From contig NZ_JALLPK010000001.1 of NCBI RefSeq assembly GCF_023276375.1, positions 2,232,001 to 2,296,000 on the forward strand: 64,000 bases of DNA, read 5' to 3'. Below the pieces are notes generated by a model, which saw only the letters and a program-made list of their open reading frames with translations, did no database searches and was not told where the DNA came from. This DNA is from Halocatena marina. GTDB taxonomy: Archaea; Halobacteriota; Halobacteria; Halobacteriales; Haloarculaceae. How positions within the stretch are numbered: the stretch's first letter is position 1; the number at the start of each line of letters is the position of its first letter. Made by a program: the position numbers and the translations under genes. Below are positions 25,633-34,577 of this stretch, piece after piece.

Positions 25633-27780
25633 TCAGTATTTTCGAGAACGCTCTGCCGACGCATTTGATCCCATTGATAAAAGACCCTCGTCGGTTGTCG
25701 TCGTCGTTGGTACGACTGTTGTCGTCGTCGTCGGTGATTCGGCTGGTGTCGTTGTCGTCGTCGTCGGTGATCCGGCTGGTGTTGTTGTCGTCGTCGGTGA
25801 TCCGGCTGGTGTCGTTGTCGGCGAGATTGGTGTTACTGGCGTGGTGTTGGTGGTAGTAGTGGTCGTTGTGGTTGAAGTAGTGGTATTGTGAGGTGTCGGT
25901 GTTGGTGTCGGTGTTGGTGTCGGAACGGCTGTCTGTGAGGGGGTTGCTGTGGGCGTCGCCTGAGGTGTGTCCGTCGGTTGCGGCGATAAGCCAACAGTAG
26001 TGTTGTAGTTCGTTCCGTTGGGCGCCGGTGTCGATGAAGGCGGGCCCTGATCGACAATAGAGCCAAGCACACCATCCTCTGCAGATCCGAGCGGAGTCAT
26101 AGCAAGCAGTGGGAATCCAGCAGCCATGACAGCACCACTGACGAGTACGATTACTGCTGCGAGTGCGAGTATCAGCTTGATTGCAGACGATCGGCTCTGC
26201 TGGTTCCCGAACTGTTCGGACGCCTCAAAGCTCTGTTTGAGTGGCTGTGCGACAGATCCAACCGGGCCAGGGATTTTCACAAGGATTTCAAATACTTCTC
26301 CAAGATCAATCGCTCCTGTCGCAATCGCGATGAGAGAGTAGAGAAGGAAGCCTGCCGGTGGGACGATCAACATTGCAATCGGTGTTTCACCGATTATCCC
26401 AAGCCATGGTACACCGACATCTGCGACTGTTGTCGAGCCGATTGTGACCGACATAATCCCGATCACGCTGGCGCTCAAGATCGCTGTGGCACTGATTCGT
26501 CCCAGTCGCGCTCGCTTGAACGGATTGTAGCCGAGCATCCGTGCGCCCCAGACCTGAAAGAGCGGGAGAGAACCGTATCCGATCGTGGTCGAGAGAGCGG
26601 CGCCTGCCATTCCGTAGTGCGGAATGAGTGTATAGTTGAAGGCGAGATTGAGCACAGCTGCCGCCCCTGTCGCCGCGATGAGAACGCCCATGTCACCCTT
26701 CGCGTGATTGATCGTCAGTAGCGGCCGTGCAACTGCAAAACCAACAGTTCCAGGTAGGAGGATGAGCAGTGGCACGATCGCCGGTTTCATATCGACGCCG
26801 TAGTACATCGGGACGAACACCGGAGCGAGCGCTCCGAGACCGATCGCCAGCAGCAAGATCAGCAATAGGACGTATCGTGTCGCCCGCGTTGCAATATCCT
26901 CAATCATCTTGATACGGCCTTTCGCCCAGTGATCGGATGTCGATTGGATCATGAGCGACTGGAGCGAACGTGGAAGGAGCCAAAGGAACTGCACGAGAAC
27001 GAGCGCTGCGCGGTAATATCCGGTCAGCTCACTGTTAGTGAGAGCACCGAGCATGAGAACGTCGATGTGGTACATCGAGGTCAGTAAGAAGATGTAGATG
27101 ACCGTATTATGGTTGAAATAGAACAGCTCCTTTCGAGGAAAATCCTTGGGTACCGGTCGGAATATCATTCCAAGTGAGATGTGTTTTGAGATAAAAACAA
27201 TCGCGATAACGAACACGAGCATGCTGGCAAATATTTGCCCGACGAGCACGCCAGCGACGCCGAATTCGAGTGCCGCGAGTGCGATTGCAGTGACTGAAAA
27301 TGAGACCTGATAGATGACGTTTAATGGTTCGCCAAGGTGTTCGAGTTTCAGTCCCATCAACGCTCGTCTGACGTATTCGCGGAACTGCGACGCGACGACG
27401 AGCAGCGCCAACAAGAAGAAATACGGATTATACTTCGGCTGCAGAATGGCCCCAACGAGTCCAAATTCGGCGGCAAATACGAGCGCGCCCGCTGCAATGA
27501 GAGCTAAGATGAGTGCTAGCCGGAAGTAGTATGCGAACACATGATTTTTCCAGTTACTGCCCTCACGTTCCTCCGAGATATACTTACGGACGCCACCGTT
27601 GATTCCTGAGCTGACAAGGATGGTCAACAGACCAAATGCTGAGGTCAGCGTTGCGTATTCCCCGTAGGTTGTAACACCGAGAATACGCACCAGTAGCGGT
27701 GAGAACGCCGCTTGAACGATCAAAATCGCCACCTGTGAACCGGCGATCGCAGCAAACGCCGTAACCAGATTCCGTTTCAC
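25633..27780 (-). CDS. Polysaccharide/lipid-glycan flippase with Thr/Pro-rich mucin-like tail
   Basis: 715 residues. Residues 1-500 carry about 12-14 membrane segments with the Wzx/MviN-like start AIAGSQVAILIVQAAFSPLLVRILG. The layout fits the MOP flippase family that moves lipid-linked glycans across the membrane. After residue about 500 comes a short hydrophilic linker, a further membrane segment (ILALAAVIVLVSGAVMAAGF, near 535-555), and a tail of about 140 residues (577-715) made of Thr, Pro and Ser repeats with PAGSPTTTTT-type units. The tail includes NGT, NTT and NAS sequons and ends in DEGLLSMGSNAS. Plain flippases lack such a tail. The tail should lie outside the cell. Confidence 0.88.
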   Translation of the reverse strand: MKRNLVTAFAAIAGSQVAILIVQAAFSPLLVRILGVTTYGEYATLTSAFGLLTILVSSGINGGVRKYISEEREGSNWKNHVFAYYFRLALILALIAAGALVFAAEFGLVGAILQPKYNPYFFLLALLVVASQFREYVRRALMGLKLEHLGEPLNVIYQVSFSVTAIALAALEFGVAGVLVGQIFASMLVFVIAIVFISKHISLGMIFRPVPKDFPRKELFYFNHNTVIYIFLLTSMYHIDVLMLGALTNSELTGYYRAALVLVQFLWLLPRSLQSLMIQSTSDHWAKGRIKMIEDIATRATRYVLLLILLLAIGLGALAPVFVPMYYGVDMKPAIVPLLILLPGTVGFAVARPLLTINHAKGDMGVLIAATGAAAVLNLAFNYTLIPHYGMAGAALSTTIGYGSLPLFQVWGARMLGYNPFKRARLGRISATAILSASVIGIMSVTIGSTTVADVGVPWLGIIGETPIAMLIVPPAGFLLYSLIAIATGAIDLGEVFEILVKIPGPVGSVAQPLKQSFEASEQFGNQQSRSSAIKLILALAAVIVLVSGAVMAAGFPLLAMTPLGSAEDGVLGSIVDQGPPSSTPAPNGTNYNTTVGLSPQPTDTPQATPTATPSQTAVPTPTPTPTPTPHNTTTSTTTTTTTTNTTPVTPISPTTTPAGSPTTTTTPAGSPTTTTTTPAESPTTTTTVVPTTTTTDEGLLSMGSNASAERSRKY
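25731..25823 (+). repeat. In-frame tandem repeat coding the flippase Thr tail
   Basis: Units beginning TCGGTGAT(T/C)CGGCTGGTG start at 25731, 25764 and 25794. The spacings are 33 and 30 bases, so copies differ by one codon. Each unit encodes PAGS/PAES plus a run of five or six Thr on the minus strand. The surrounding codons are also GTC/GTT-rich triplet runs. Such a tract can change length by slippage in whole codons and so alter tail length without breaking the gene. Confidence 0.8.
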
Positions 27781-28384
27781 GCGTTGTCCAGTCGAATGTG
27801 GGCTGTATGGTTCTCTTTATCGGTTCTCTCCGAGACCCAATCAGCCATGGGTGATGCTATCCAGTAACGCCTGTGTGAAAACGAGGGGGGTCTTAAATAC
27901 AGTGACATGATATGAAACGAGTTATGTATGTTTCTCAGTGAGGGATAACGCAGATAGGACACATTATTATAAACCATCTAACGTCACCGTTGTATCACTC
28001 ATCAGTATTTGCGTGCGCCGTACAGGTGGGCCGCGATTGGAATGAATCAGAAATAAATGATGTAACCAGTTAGCCTCAACACTACCAAAACACAACACAC
28101 TCACTGCTTAACTGTGCTCTTGGATGCAAATAAAACGCACGTAGTTGTAAAGGAAATCACCCGCATCTTTTGCTCAGTTCTTACTCGTCCGATTACTCCA
28201 CTTCTATTACCCTGAATAAAACCCACTAAAAAGCCATATTTTTTATCTTTATTCCATCATACATAAATTAATCTGATGGATGGTATCCGGATATCAAATA
28301 AACTGTTTCAGTTGTCCAGAAACAGTTGTATGTATGTTTATGTGGAGGATAGTAATACCGTAGGGTAACTGAGGGGAAATAGAG
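27781..28384 (+). other. Intergenic region, 604 bases, no convincing gene
   Basis: It separates the divergent flippase and lipoprotein genes and so should hold both promoters. A/T-rich tracts near 28130-28270 (TTTTTTATCTTTATT) are the most promoter-like part. Short frames on both strands have no family resemblance. No tRNA or hairpin stands out. Confidence 0.5.
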
Positions 28385-29233
28385 ATGGACCCAACAATCG
28401 GCAGAAGGCAGACGGTGAAGCTGCTGGGCGGTCTCATCGTCACTGGTGGTCTCGCAGGATGTACGAGCGACGAAGCAGGAAACCCAGACCAAACCGAAGG
28501 AGCTGGGAACGGGACGACAACATCCAGTAACACTGAGCAACCAACAGCGACGACGGATTCGACTGCGACCGCAACAGCCACGCAGACAGAGAGCGCAACA
28601 GAGGAGCCAACCTCAACAGCGACCGAGAAGGAAGAGAGTGGAAAAGGAAAGGCGGTTTCGTTTGCCTCAGACGATGGACGAACCGTTGAAGGAACACTCT
28701 ACGGAAGCGGCTCCTGTGCGGTGGTTTTCGCACACGGAGTTGGCTTCAAACGAAGTGCCTGGGAACCACAGGCGCTCGAAGTCGCCAACGGTGGCCATGC
28801 TGCGCTTACGGTTTCGCTCAATCACGACAACGAGACCGGTGCCGTCAAGACACTCGTCGGTGCCGTCAACTACCTTCGAGAGAAACAGAGTGCAAAAACT
28901 GTTGTCGTCGTCGGATCGAGTGCCGGTGCCAATGCAGCAGTGAAAGCGAACACTGTATCTGGGGCAAACATCGACGGGTCAGTCATTATCGCACCCGGAC
29001 GCGCCGCCGAGTACGCGCCAGATCTCTCTGGAGATCTGCTGTTCGTCGTTGGAGAGGGTGACGAAAGACAGTACGTCGGAACAACCGATGCGATGCATCA
29101 GGCAGCACCAAAGCCGAAACGTCTGGAAAAACTTTCGACCGACAAACACGGACAAGAGATCTTCGACACAAATCAAGGATCCAAGCTCACGCAGCTTATC
29201 ACCGAATTCACCGACACTACGTGTTCCGGGTAG
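28385..29233 (+). CDS. Tat lipoprotein with Thr-rich linker and alpha/beta-hydrolase domain
   Basis: 282 residues. The signal GRRQTVKLLGG ends in the lipobox LAGC (Cys26), so the protein is a Tat-exported lipoprotein. Residues 30-85 are a Thr/Ser/Ala/Glu linker (for example TATATATQTESATEEP). Then comes a serine hydrolase fold: VVFAHGVGFKRSAW (oxyanion-hole strand), nucleophile elbow GSSAG with Ser179, and a late STDKHGQEIF segment supplying the His. The length and motif order match dienelactone hydrolase-like enzymes. The substrate is unknown; an esterase acting on cell-surface polymer acyl groups is one possibility given the island around it. Confidence 0.88.
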   Translation: MDPTIGRRQTVKLLGGLIVTGGLAGCTSDEAGNPDQTEGAGNGTTTSSNTEQPTATTDSTATATATQTESATEEPTSTATEKEESGKGKAVSFASDDGRTVEGTLYGSGSCAVVFAHGVGFKRSAWEPQALEVANGGHAALTVSLNHDNETGAVKTLVGAVNYLREKQSAKTVVVVGSSAGANAAVKANTVSGANIDGSVIIAPGRAAEYAPDLSGDLLFVVGEGDERQYVGTTDAMHQAAPKPKRLEKLSTDKHGQEIFDTNQGSKLTQLITEFTDTTCSG

Positions 29234-29258
29234 CGTAGGTGTAGGTGTATGAAAATAG

Positions 29259-29294
29259 CTTCCCCGTAGGCATAGTCCAAACAGTATGGGGAAG
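29259..29294 (+). terminator. Possible stem-loop after lipoprotein gene
   Basis: CTTCCCC (29259-29265) and GGGGAAG (29288-29294) form a 7-base-pair stem around a 22-base loop, 25 bases after the stop at 29233. It is followed by a T-rich stretch (TTGTTTTAT). It may terminate or stabilise the mRNA. Confidence 0.35.
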
Positions 29295-29479
29295 TGAATT
29301 GTTTTATATCAATATTATTTAATAGATTAGAATGCGGAGTTCGAGCTGGTAACAAACGGGAGTTAGATCGGAGGATAACCAGTACAATACATCAATAGGT
29401 GCAAAAAAATGATGTCAGATCAAAGGAAAGAATGATTATGGAGAGGATAACTAAGGGGATGCAAATACTACACTACGAT

Positions 29480-29500
29480 GGCGCCTCCGTTGGAGGTGTC
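29480..29500 (+). other. Hairpin containing an SD-like GGAGGTG
   Basis: GGCGCCTCC-GTT-GGAGGTGTC can fold into a nine-base-pair stem with two G-U pairs and a three-base loop. The right arm is a perfect Shine-Dalgarno sequence that would be hidden in the stem. No good start codon follows within 12 bases, so a regulatory role is unproven; a small RNA is another possibility. Confidence 0.3.
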
Positions 29501-29727
29501 TGACTGCACGGGTCGAAACGGGATAGCGAGAACCTATGTGCCATCGCCACTGCCAGCCACATACCGCTCTCTATCCCGTACTCATCACTATCCATTAAAA
29601 TAACTAACACATAGACAATGCGAACAATGGTACACTGACATAACATATTATTCTCATTCACACAGCTAGTTATAAATAAGTATCACTAAGATAATTAAGT
29701 CTGGATCAATAGTATATCAATTGACGC

Positions 29728-30285
29728 ATGGAAAAACGAGACGGTCGGCGTAAACGATCACGGAAGAGAAATCGGCGCCGAAGCGGACCCCGAAGTCGCG
29801 ACAATTTAGTTAACAATAAACGGCTCTTGCAAGGTGGTTTAGTCCTCGCTGGTATTCTCCTTTTCATCATAGGAATGGTAATTACACTTATGGGTGGGTT
29901 TTCGCCATCAAACAGCTCCCCGAACACAACAGAGACCGATCAACCAACCGCCACGTCAACACCGACGCCGGAACCAACCGAAACGCAAACAGCAACGGAA
30001 ACAGCAACACAGACGACCACTGAGGCACAAACGGTAACAGAAACAATTACCGAAGGACAAACAGTAACGGAGACGACAACTGAAGCAGCCACCCCAACGC
30101 CGTCCGCGACACCAACACAGTCCGAGACGACAACGCCGACGCCGACTCCAACTCCATCGACGACACCGACTCCATCCGCGACGACAACACAGTCTGAGAC
30201 GCCAACGCCAACCCCGGTCGCCACGATTCCTCCCGAACCAGAGGAGGGTAATTCTACCGACCTGCTATCGATGCCGGCGCAGTAG
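29728..30285 (+). CDS. Single-pass membrane protein with mucin-like Thr/Pro/Ser exodomain
   Basis: 185 residues. Residues 1-32 are very basic (KRDGRRKRSRKRNRRRSG) and would stay inside. Residues 33-58 are one membrane span (LLQGGLVLAGILLFIIGMVI). Residues 60-170 are Thr, Pro, Ser, Glu and Gln with repeats such as QTVTET and TPTPSAT. Sequons NSS, NTT and NST occur near both ends of this region. The last residues, STDLLSMPAQ, echo DEGLLSM at the flippase C-terminus. No enzyme motif is present. It could be a heavily glycosylated surface spacer. I do not recognise a family. Confidence 0.72.
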   Translation: MEKRDGRRKRSRKRNRRRSGPRSRDNLVNNKRLLQGGLVLAGILLFIIGMVITLMGGFSPSNSSPNTTETDQPTATSTPTPEPTETQTATETATQTTTEAQTVTETITEGQTVTETTTEAATPTPSATPTQSETTTPTPTPTPSTTPTPSATTTQSETPTPTPVATIPPEPEEGNSTDLLSMPAQ

Positions 30286-30444
30286 GAATACTAACTTGTG
30301 ATTTCCAGCAACGTTGAGGGGACGAGCGAGCCGAGAGTCGAAATATGACTGGGGAGAATGCACGAAGCAAGACCCCTCCTTTGGTTTCGCTCACACACCG
30401 CTTTTGATGAGCGAGACATCAACTCCGTTCGATAGACACGTTAG

Positions 30445-30452
30445 TATATAAG
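30445..30452 (+). promoter_or_regulatory. TATA box for queC
   Basis: TATATAAG lies about 24 bases upstream of GTG 30471. That is the spacing from box to transcription start in haloarchaea, so the transcript probably begins at the GTG itself (leaderless). Confidence 0.6.
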
Positions 30453-30470
30453 TAGACCATACACAGTTTC

Positions 30471-31178
30471 GTGAACACAGTCGACCAGACCGACATGAAG
30501 GCCGCCGTGCTCGTCTCGGGAGGGATGGACAGCGCCACAGCCGTGTACGAGGCTATCGACCAAGGGTATACGCCCTACATTCTGCACGTCTCCTACGGTC
30601 AGCAAACAGTATCGAAAGAGTACGAATGCGCTCAGGCGCTCGCTGAAACGGTCGCTATTGATGACTTTTTGCACTTACAAGCAGACCATCTCGCTACGAT
30701 TGGTGCATCGAGCCTTACCGATGATACGATGGCAGTTCCGGATGCAGAGATGGACTCCGAAACGGTACCATCGACGTACGTACCATTCCGAAACGCGAAT
30801 TTGCTCTCAATAGCAGTCTCTTACGCGGAAGGAGTGGAATGCGATGCGATCTTCATCGGCGCTCACAGCGAGGACTTTTCTGGATATCCAGACTGTCGTC
30901 CTGCGTTTTTCGAGGCATTTCAGCACATGATCGATGTCGGGACAAAACCTGATACCGAGATTGATCTCCGTGCGCCCTTTGTCGAATGGTCGAAAACCGA
31001 CATCGTCGAACGAGGAATCGAACTCGGCGTCCCGTTCGATAAAACGTGGAGCTGTTATCGTGACACAGCACCCGCTTGTGGGACCTGCGATGCCTGTGCA
31101 TTCCGGCTGCAAGCATTCCAGCAAACCGGTGTTCGTGATCCAATCGACTACGCAGAACGGCCGACATACGCGGAGTAA
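30471..31178 (+). CDS. queC: 7-cyano-7-deazaguanine (preQ0) synthase QueC
   Basis: 235 residues. The ATP-pyrophosphatase loop is AAVLVSGGMDSATAVYEA (residues about 11-28). Further signatures are YVPFRNANLLSIAVSYAE and the zinc site Cys-x8-Cys-x2-Cys-x2-Cys as CYRDTAPACGTCDAC near residue 200. The enzyme turns 7-carboxy-7-deazaguanine plus ammonia and ATP into preQ0, the precursor of archaeosine in tRNA. The start at GTG 30471 is supported by the TATA box; ATG 30495 would give a protein lacking eight residues. It stands alone. Confidence 0.95.
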   Translation: MNTVDQTDMKAAVLVSGGMDSATAVYEAIDQGYTPYILHVSYGQQTVSKEYECAQALAETVAIDDFLHLQADHLATIGASSLTDDTMAVPDAEMDSETVPSTYVPFRNANLLSIAVSYAEGVECDAIFIGAHSEDFSGYPDCRPAFFEAFQHMIDVGTKPDTEIDLRAPFVEWSKTDIVERGIELGVPFDKTWSCYRDTAPACGTCDACAFRLQAFQQTGVRDPIDYAERPTYAE

Positions 31179-31286
31179 TCATTAAAAGAATCAGTCAGTA
31201 GAACGAATTGAGAAGCCTCAAGCTCGTTCAGTCACCGGAAATTCCGGAGCGAAGGAGTAGAACCGACCGCGATTTTCGATGTTAAA

Positions 31287-32957
31287 TTACGCGTATTCTG
31301 CGAACGATAGCGTGTAATGACCACCACCACTGAAGGCATCAATATTCACGTAGAGCTCGTTGGATACGTCGGGATCCTCAATCGTGATCGTCTCGTGGCT
31401 GTTGTTCGATCGGGATGAGAAATCATACTGATCGGAAGTCGGGAAGGAATCTTTACCCTCTGTAACATAGAGATCGAAATCGGCATCCGACGGACCACTC
31501 AACCGAAGCACGATCTTACTCGGATCCTCATAACCCCACGTATAGGAGATATAATCCGTATCGCGGTGGTTTTGAAGCGAATGGTCGACCTCTGTAGTGA
31601 TGAAGTCAATATTCTCTCGCCCACTATCGCTGTCACTATCAGAACCAGAATCAGAGCCAGAGCCGGATCCAGAGTCAGAACCAGAATTAGAGCCAGAGCC
31701 GGATCCAGAGTCAGAACCAGAACCAGAACCAGAACTGGATCCGGGTCGGGTTGTAACTGCTTTTCCGGCGTCGATCCGACCTGCGCCTTGCTGTTCGCTC
31801 TGGAGACCGATATCGCTCGCGGTGTTCCTGAGATGGGTCCGTAGTTCTTCGTTGGTAAGGTCCCACTTAGCGAGTGTGAGGCCCGCAACACCTGCAACGA
31901 CGGGTGAAGCCATCGACGTCCCGGAGGCCGATTTGTATCCGTCGTCAGTCCACGTCGAGAGGACGTTTGTGCCGGGGGCGGCCAATTCGATTTTGTCGCT
32001 GTAGTTAGAGTACTGCGCTATCGACCCATCGGGATTGAGCGCTGATACTGCTAGACATTCGTCGTAGCCAGCCGGGTACGACGTCTCGTTGCGTCCGTTG
32101 TTGCCAGCAGCGACGACGACAAGCGCACCCTTTGAGGTCGCGTACGAGACGGCGTTCTTCATCGTTTGAGAGTGACCACCGCCGCCCAGAGAGAGGTTGA
32201 TTACGTCCGCTCCTTGATCGGCCGACCACTCGATTGCATCTGCAATATCCGATACAGCTCCCCATCCGGATCCGTTCAACGCCCGAGCCGAGAGGATGGT
32301 TGAGTTCCCAACACCAGACACGCCACTGTTGTTGTCGACACTTGCAGCAGCGATGCCAGCGACGTGGGTCCCGTGTGGCTCCTTGGACAGACTTTTCGGA
32401 TACGGATCGCTGTCGTTGCCAAGGAAGTCCCGACCACGGTCGCTAGCCATGTTCTGTTCCAAATCCGGATGGTCGTATTTCACACCCTGATCGACTACAG
32501 CGATGGTCACATCAGAACTTCCAAGGGTCTCGTCCCATGCAGTCGGTGCATTAATCTCTTCAGCAGCGTACTGCTCGTCGAACTGAGGATCGTTCGGACG
32601 GAACTGAGCTTGGTACGTTTCGTTTTTCTCGACGTATTTGACCGGTCCGGTGTCGTCGATCGCCTTCGATAAGGACTGGTGTGTACGCGCGCAGGTGTTC
32701 TCATCATCAGGGAGTTCGATGGCAGCGTAGCCAAGGGTTCCGTTCTCGTGAACCACACTCGCCTCTCCTGGGAGGTGTGTTTCGACTTCCGACTGAGTAC
32801 CGTCCGTGCTCACACTCACACCGACGATCCATTCTTTTGACTTCGGTCCCGGTTCGCGACCGGGAGTCGCCGAGGCGACTCCGGGAACGCCAGCCATCCC
32901 CGCGAGTCCGCTCAATCGGAGGAACATCCGTCGGTCGAGTCCCGAACGATCGTGCAT
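31287..32957 (-). CDS. Tat-exported subtilisin-like protease (halolysin type) with PPC-like C-terminal domain
   Basis: 556 residues. Residues 8-32 hold the Tat signal DRRMFLRLSGLAG. A propeptide follows (about 40-120). The S8 peptidase domain has the catalytic triad Asp156 (AVVDQGVKYDHP), His195 (PHGTHVAG) and Ser348 (SGTSMASP), with the oxyanion Asn286 in AAGNNG. A Gly/Ser/Asp linker of about 45 residues (roughly 405-447) separates it from a C-terminal beta domain that looks like the pre-peptidase (PPC) fold (DADFDLYVTEG, LYVNIDAFSGGGHYTL). It is likely secreted and active in high salt. The DNA for the linker is a tandem repeat. Confidence 0.95.
   Translation of the reverse strand: MHDRSGLDRRMFLRLSGLAGMAGVPGVASATPGREPGPKSKEWIVGVSVSTDGTQSEVETHLPGEASVVHENGTLGYAAIELPDDENTCARTHQSLSKAIDDTGPVKYVEKNETYQAQFRPNDPQFDEQYAAEEINAPTAWDETLGSSDVTIAVVDQGVKYDHPDLEQNMASDRGRDFLGNDSDPYPKSLSKEPHGTHVAGIAAASVDNNSGVSGVGNSTILSARALNGSGWGAVSDIADAIEWSADQGADVINLSLGGGGHSQTMKNAVSYATSKGALVVVAAGNNGRNETSYPAGYDECLAVSALNPDGSIAQYSNYSDKIELAAPGTNVLSTWTDDGYKSASGTSMASPVVAGVAGLTLAKWDLTNEELRTHLRNTASDIGLQSEQQGAGRIDAGKAVTTRPGSSSGSGSGSDSGSGSGSNSGSDSGSGSGSDSGSDSDSDSGRENIDFITTEVDHSLQNHRDTDYISYTWGYEDPSKIVLRLSGPSDADFDLYVTEGKDSFPTSDQYDFSSRSNNSHETITIEDPDVSNELYVNIDAFSGGGHYTLSFAEYA
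31645..31716 (+). repeat. Two 36-base tandem repeats coding the protease linker
   Basis: Units 31645-31680 and 31681-31716 differ at one base. On the minus strand each encodes a Ser-Gly-Ser-Asp/Asn 12-residue block in the protease linker. Degenerate copies lie on both sides. The tract can vary in length in frame. Confidence 0.85.
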
Positions 32958-33141
32958 ATTCTGAATGGAAGGATAACCAATAATACGTTAAATCTTGCTA
33001 TATCGGCAGACCAAGCACAACAAATAGATATTTTTTATTATCTAAGATGTATGGAGATATCTATACTCTGGACACTATGTGGATACACCTGTCGAAATCG
33101 TAGCCAGAAACGGCTTTCAGTGCTGACGAATAGTGACGGGC

Positions 33142-33588
33142 ATGAACAGTCTATTGCGGTGGTTTGGCGGCGACGATCGCTCTCGCGTCGGATTATTCGT
33201 TGACGGACCGAACGTGCTTCGAACGGAGTTTGATGTTGATCTCGATGACGTTCGAACGGCCGCAATAGAACACGGTCGACCGGTATTAACGCGTTTGTAC
33301 GTCGACGAGCACGCAACTCCCGGGCTAATTCAGGCCGCAGAGGCGCGCGGATTCGAAATCATAGTGACGAGTGGCGATGTCGACGTGAAACTCGCAGTTG
33401 ATGCCGTCTCAGCCGCCGTCCGCAACGAATTCGATTTGCTCGCAATCGTCTCGCGCGACATGGACTTCAAGCCCGTTCTCGAAACAGCAGCCAGACACGG
33501 CCTCCAGACACTCGCTATCGCGCCCGGAACGCACGGCCGATCCGATGGGCTACAGAACGCGGCGCACGATGCCATCACGCTCGAATGA
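33142..33588 (+). CDS. NYN-domain (PIN-like) putative ribonuclease, TIGR00288 family
   Basis: 148 residues from ATG 33142; an in-frame GTG at 33133 is possible. The N-terminal VGLFVDGPNVLR (residues about 16-27) is the NYN signature with the first metal-binding Asp. A second acidic cluster is SGDVDVKLAVDAV and a third is IVSRDMDFKPVLETAARHG. NYN/LabA-like domains are Mg2+-dependent RNases or RNA-binding proteins. The archaeal TIGR00288 group has no proven target. A TatD-like gene follows after 37 bases, which might hint at a shared nucleic-acid role. Confidence 0.85.
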   Translation: MNSLLRWFGGDDRSRVGLFVDGPNVLRTEFDVDLDDVRTAAIEHGRPVLTRLYVDEHATPGLIQAAEARGFEIIVTSGDVDVKLAVDAVSAAVRNEFDLLAIVSRDMDFKPVLETAARHGLQTLAIAPGTHGRSDGLQNAAHDAITLE

Positions 33589-33625
33589 AACCGGGCTTTT
33601 TGCCAGGGAGATCCATCAGTCAACT

Positions 33626-34492
33626 ATGCAAGAACGATCGACATCAACATCGCGACCGGTACTCGACAACCATCTTCATCTCGATCCGGTGAACGGTCGT
33701 GGAGTAGAGGCAGCGGAAGCATTCGCTGCCGCGGGCGGAACACATCTTCTGGTGCTGAATAAGCCATCATGGCACTACGCTGTCGACGTGGCTGATGCTG
33801 ATGATTTCCGCGTCGGATTTGATCACACAATTGACGTAACACGACGGGCAGCCGAGGTGTTGCCAGGGGATGCGTGGCCCGTTCTCGGTGTTCATCCAGC
33901 CTTGATCTCTCGGCTCGTCGATCAGGGGATGACTCCAGCAAAAGCGTGTGATCTCATGCAGGTAGGGCTCGACGTCGCCGCTGAATACGTCGCGTCGGGA
34001 GATGCGCTTGCGATCAAATCAGGTCGTCCCCACTACGATGTGAGCGATGACGTGTGGGACGCCTCGAATTCGGTGATGCGCCACGCGTTCTCTCTCGGTG
34101 CCGACCACGGATGTGCGGTACAGCTTCACACCGAGGGTGGAGAGGATTTCACTGCCGTCGCCGAATGGGCAGAACAATCAGGCCTCCCACGCGAGCGTGT
34201 CATCAAACATTACTCTGCGGGTCGATTATCCGGACCGATACCAAGCGTCCTTGCAGACAAAGATGAGCTGGTGCGCGCCGCAGAGGCAGGCGAGCCGTTC
34301 ATGATGGAAACCGACTTCATCGACGATCCGGATCGACCGGGAGCGGTGCTGGGACCAAAGACAGTCCCCCGGAGAACCGCGTGGCTGCGCGAGCAAGGCT
34401 ACGAAGCAGCGCTCGAAATAGCCCACGTAGAAACCCCAAAAAGTATATATGGCATCGATATTCGGGGAACACTCGACGAAAATCGGCTCTAA
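33626..34492 (+). CDS. TatD-family metal-dependent hydrolase
   Basis: 288 residues from ATG 33626. The N-terminal metal site is the LDNHLHLDP stretch (HxH). Other ligands are expected in VLGVHPALIS, the His in AVQLHTEGGEDF and Asp/His in KHYSAGRLSG and METDFIDDPDRPG. That is the TIM-barrel amidohydrolase layout of TatD proteins, which act as DNases or on related substrates. Archaeal members like this one form their own branch, so DNase activity is not assured. The start lies downstream of the NYN gene; a longer upstream frame through that gene is not coding. Confidence 0.88.
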   Translation: MQERSTSTSRPVLDNHLHLDPVNGRGVEAAEAFAAAGGTHLLVLNKPSWHYAVDVADADDFRVGFDHTIDVTRRAAEVLPGDAWPVLGVHPALISRLVDQGMTPAKACDLMQVGLDVAAEYVASGDALAIKSGRPHYDVSDDVWDASNSVMRHAFSLGADHGCAVQLHTEGGEDFTAVAEWAEQSGLPRERVIKHYSAGRLSGPIPSVLADKDELVRAAEAGEPFMMETDFIDDPDRPGAVLGPKTVPRRTAWLREQGYEAALEIAHVETPKSIYGIDIRGTLDENRL

Positions 34493-34577
34493 AGCAGTCA
34501 CGAGGAGACTGGGGACCATCCCGGGTATCGATGGTGAGTGAGAAAGGCATATCATCGACTGGCTGTTGTGTCCTGTT

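Larger units (their letters stand above)
29234..29727 (+). other. Intergenic region, 494 bases, with two hairpins
   Basis: AT-rich overall. Two inverted repeats are visible and listed separately. Between them I see no frame with family resemblance. A TATA-like AGTATATCAA at 29710-29719 precedes the Thr-rich membrane protein by about ten bases. Confidence 0.5.

Noticed and set aside
25690-25930. Triplet repeats suspected to be a CRISPR or satellite array
   Set aside because: The repeats are in frame with the flippase gene, vary by whole codons and lack spacers.
29940-30224. Minus-strand Val/Gly repeat frame of 94 codons
   Set aside because: It is the reverse reading of the Thr/Pro repeat of the mucin-like protein.
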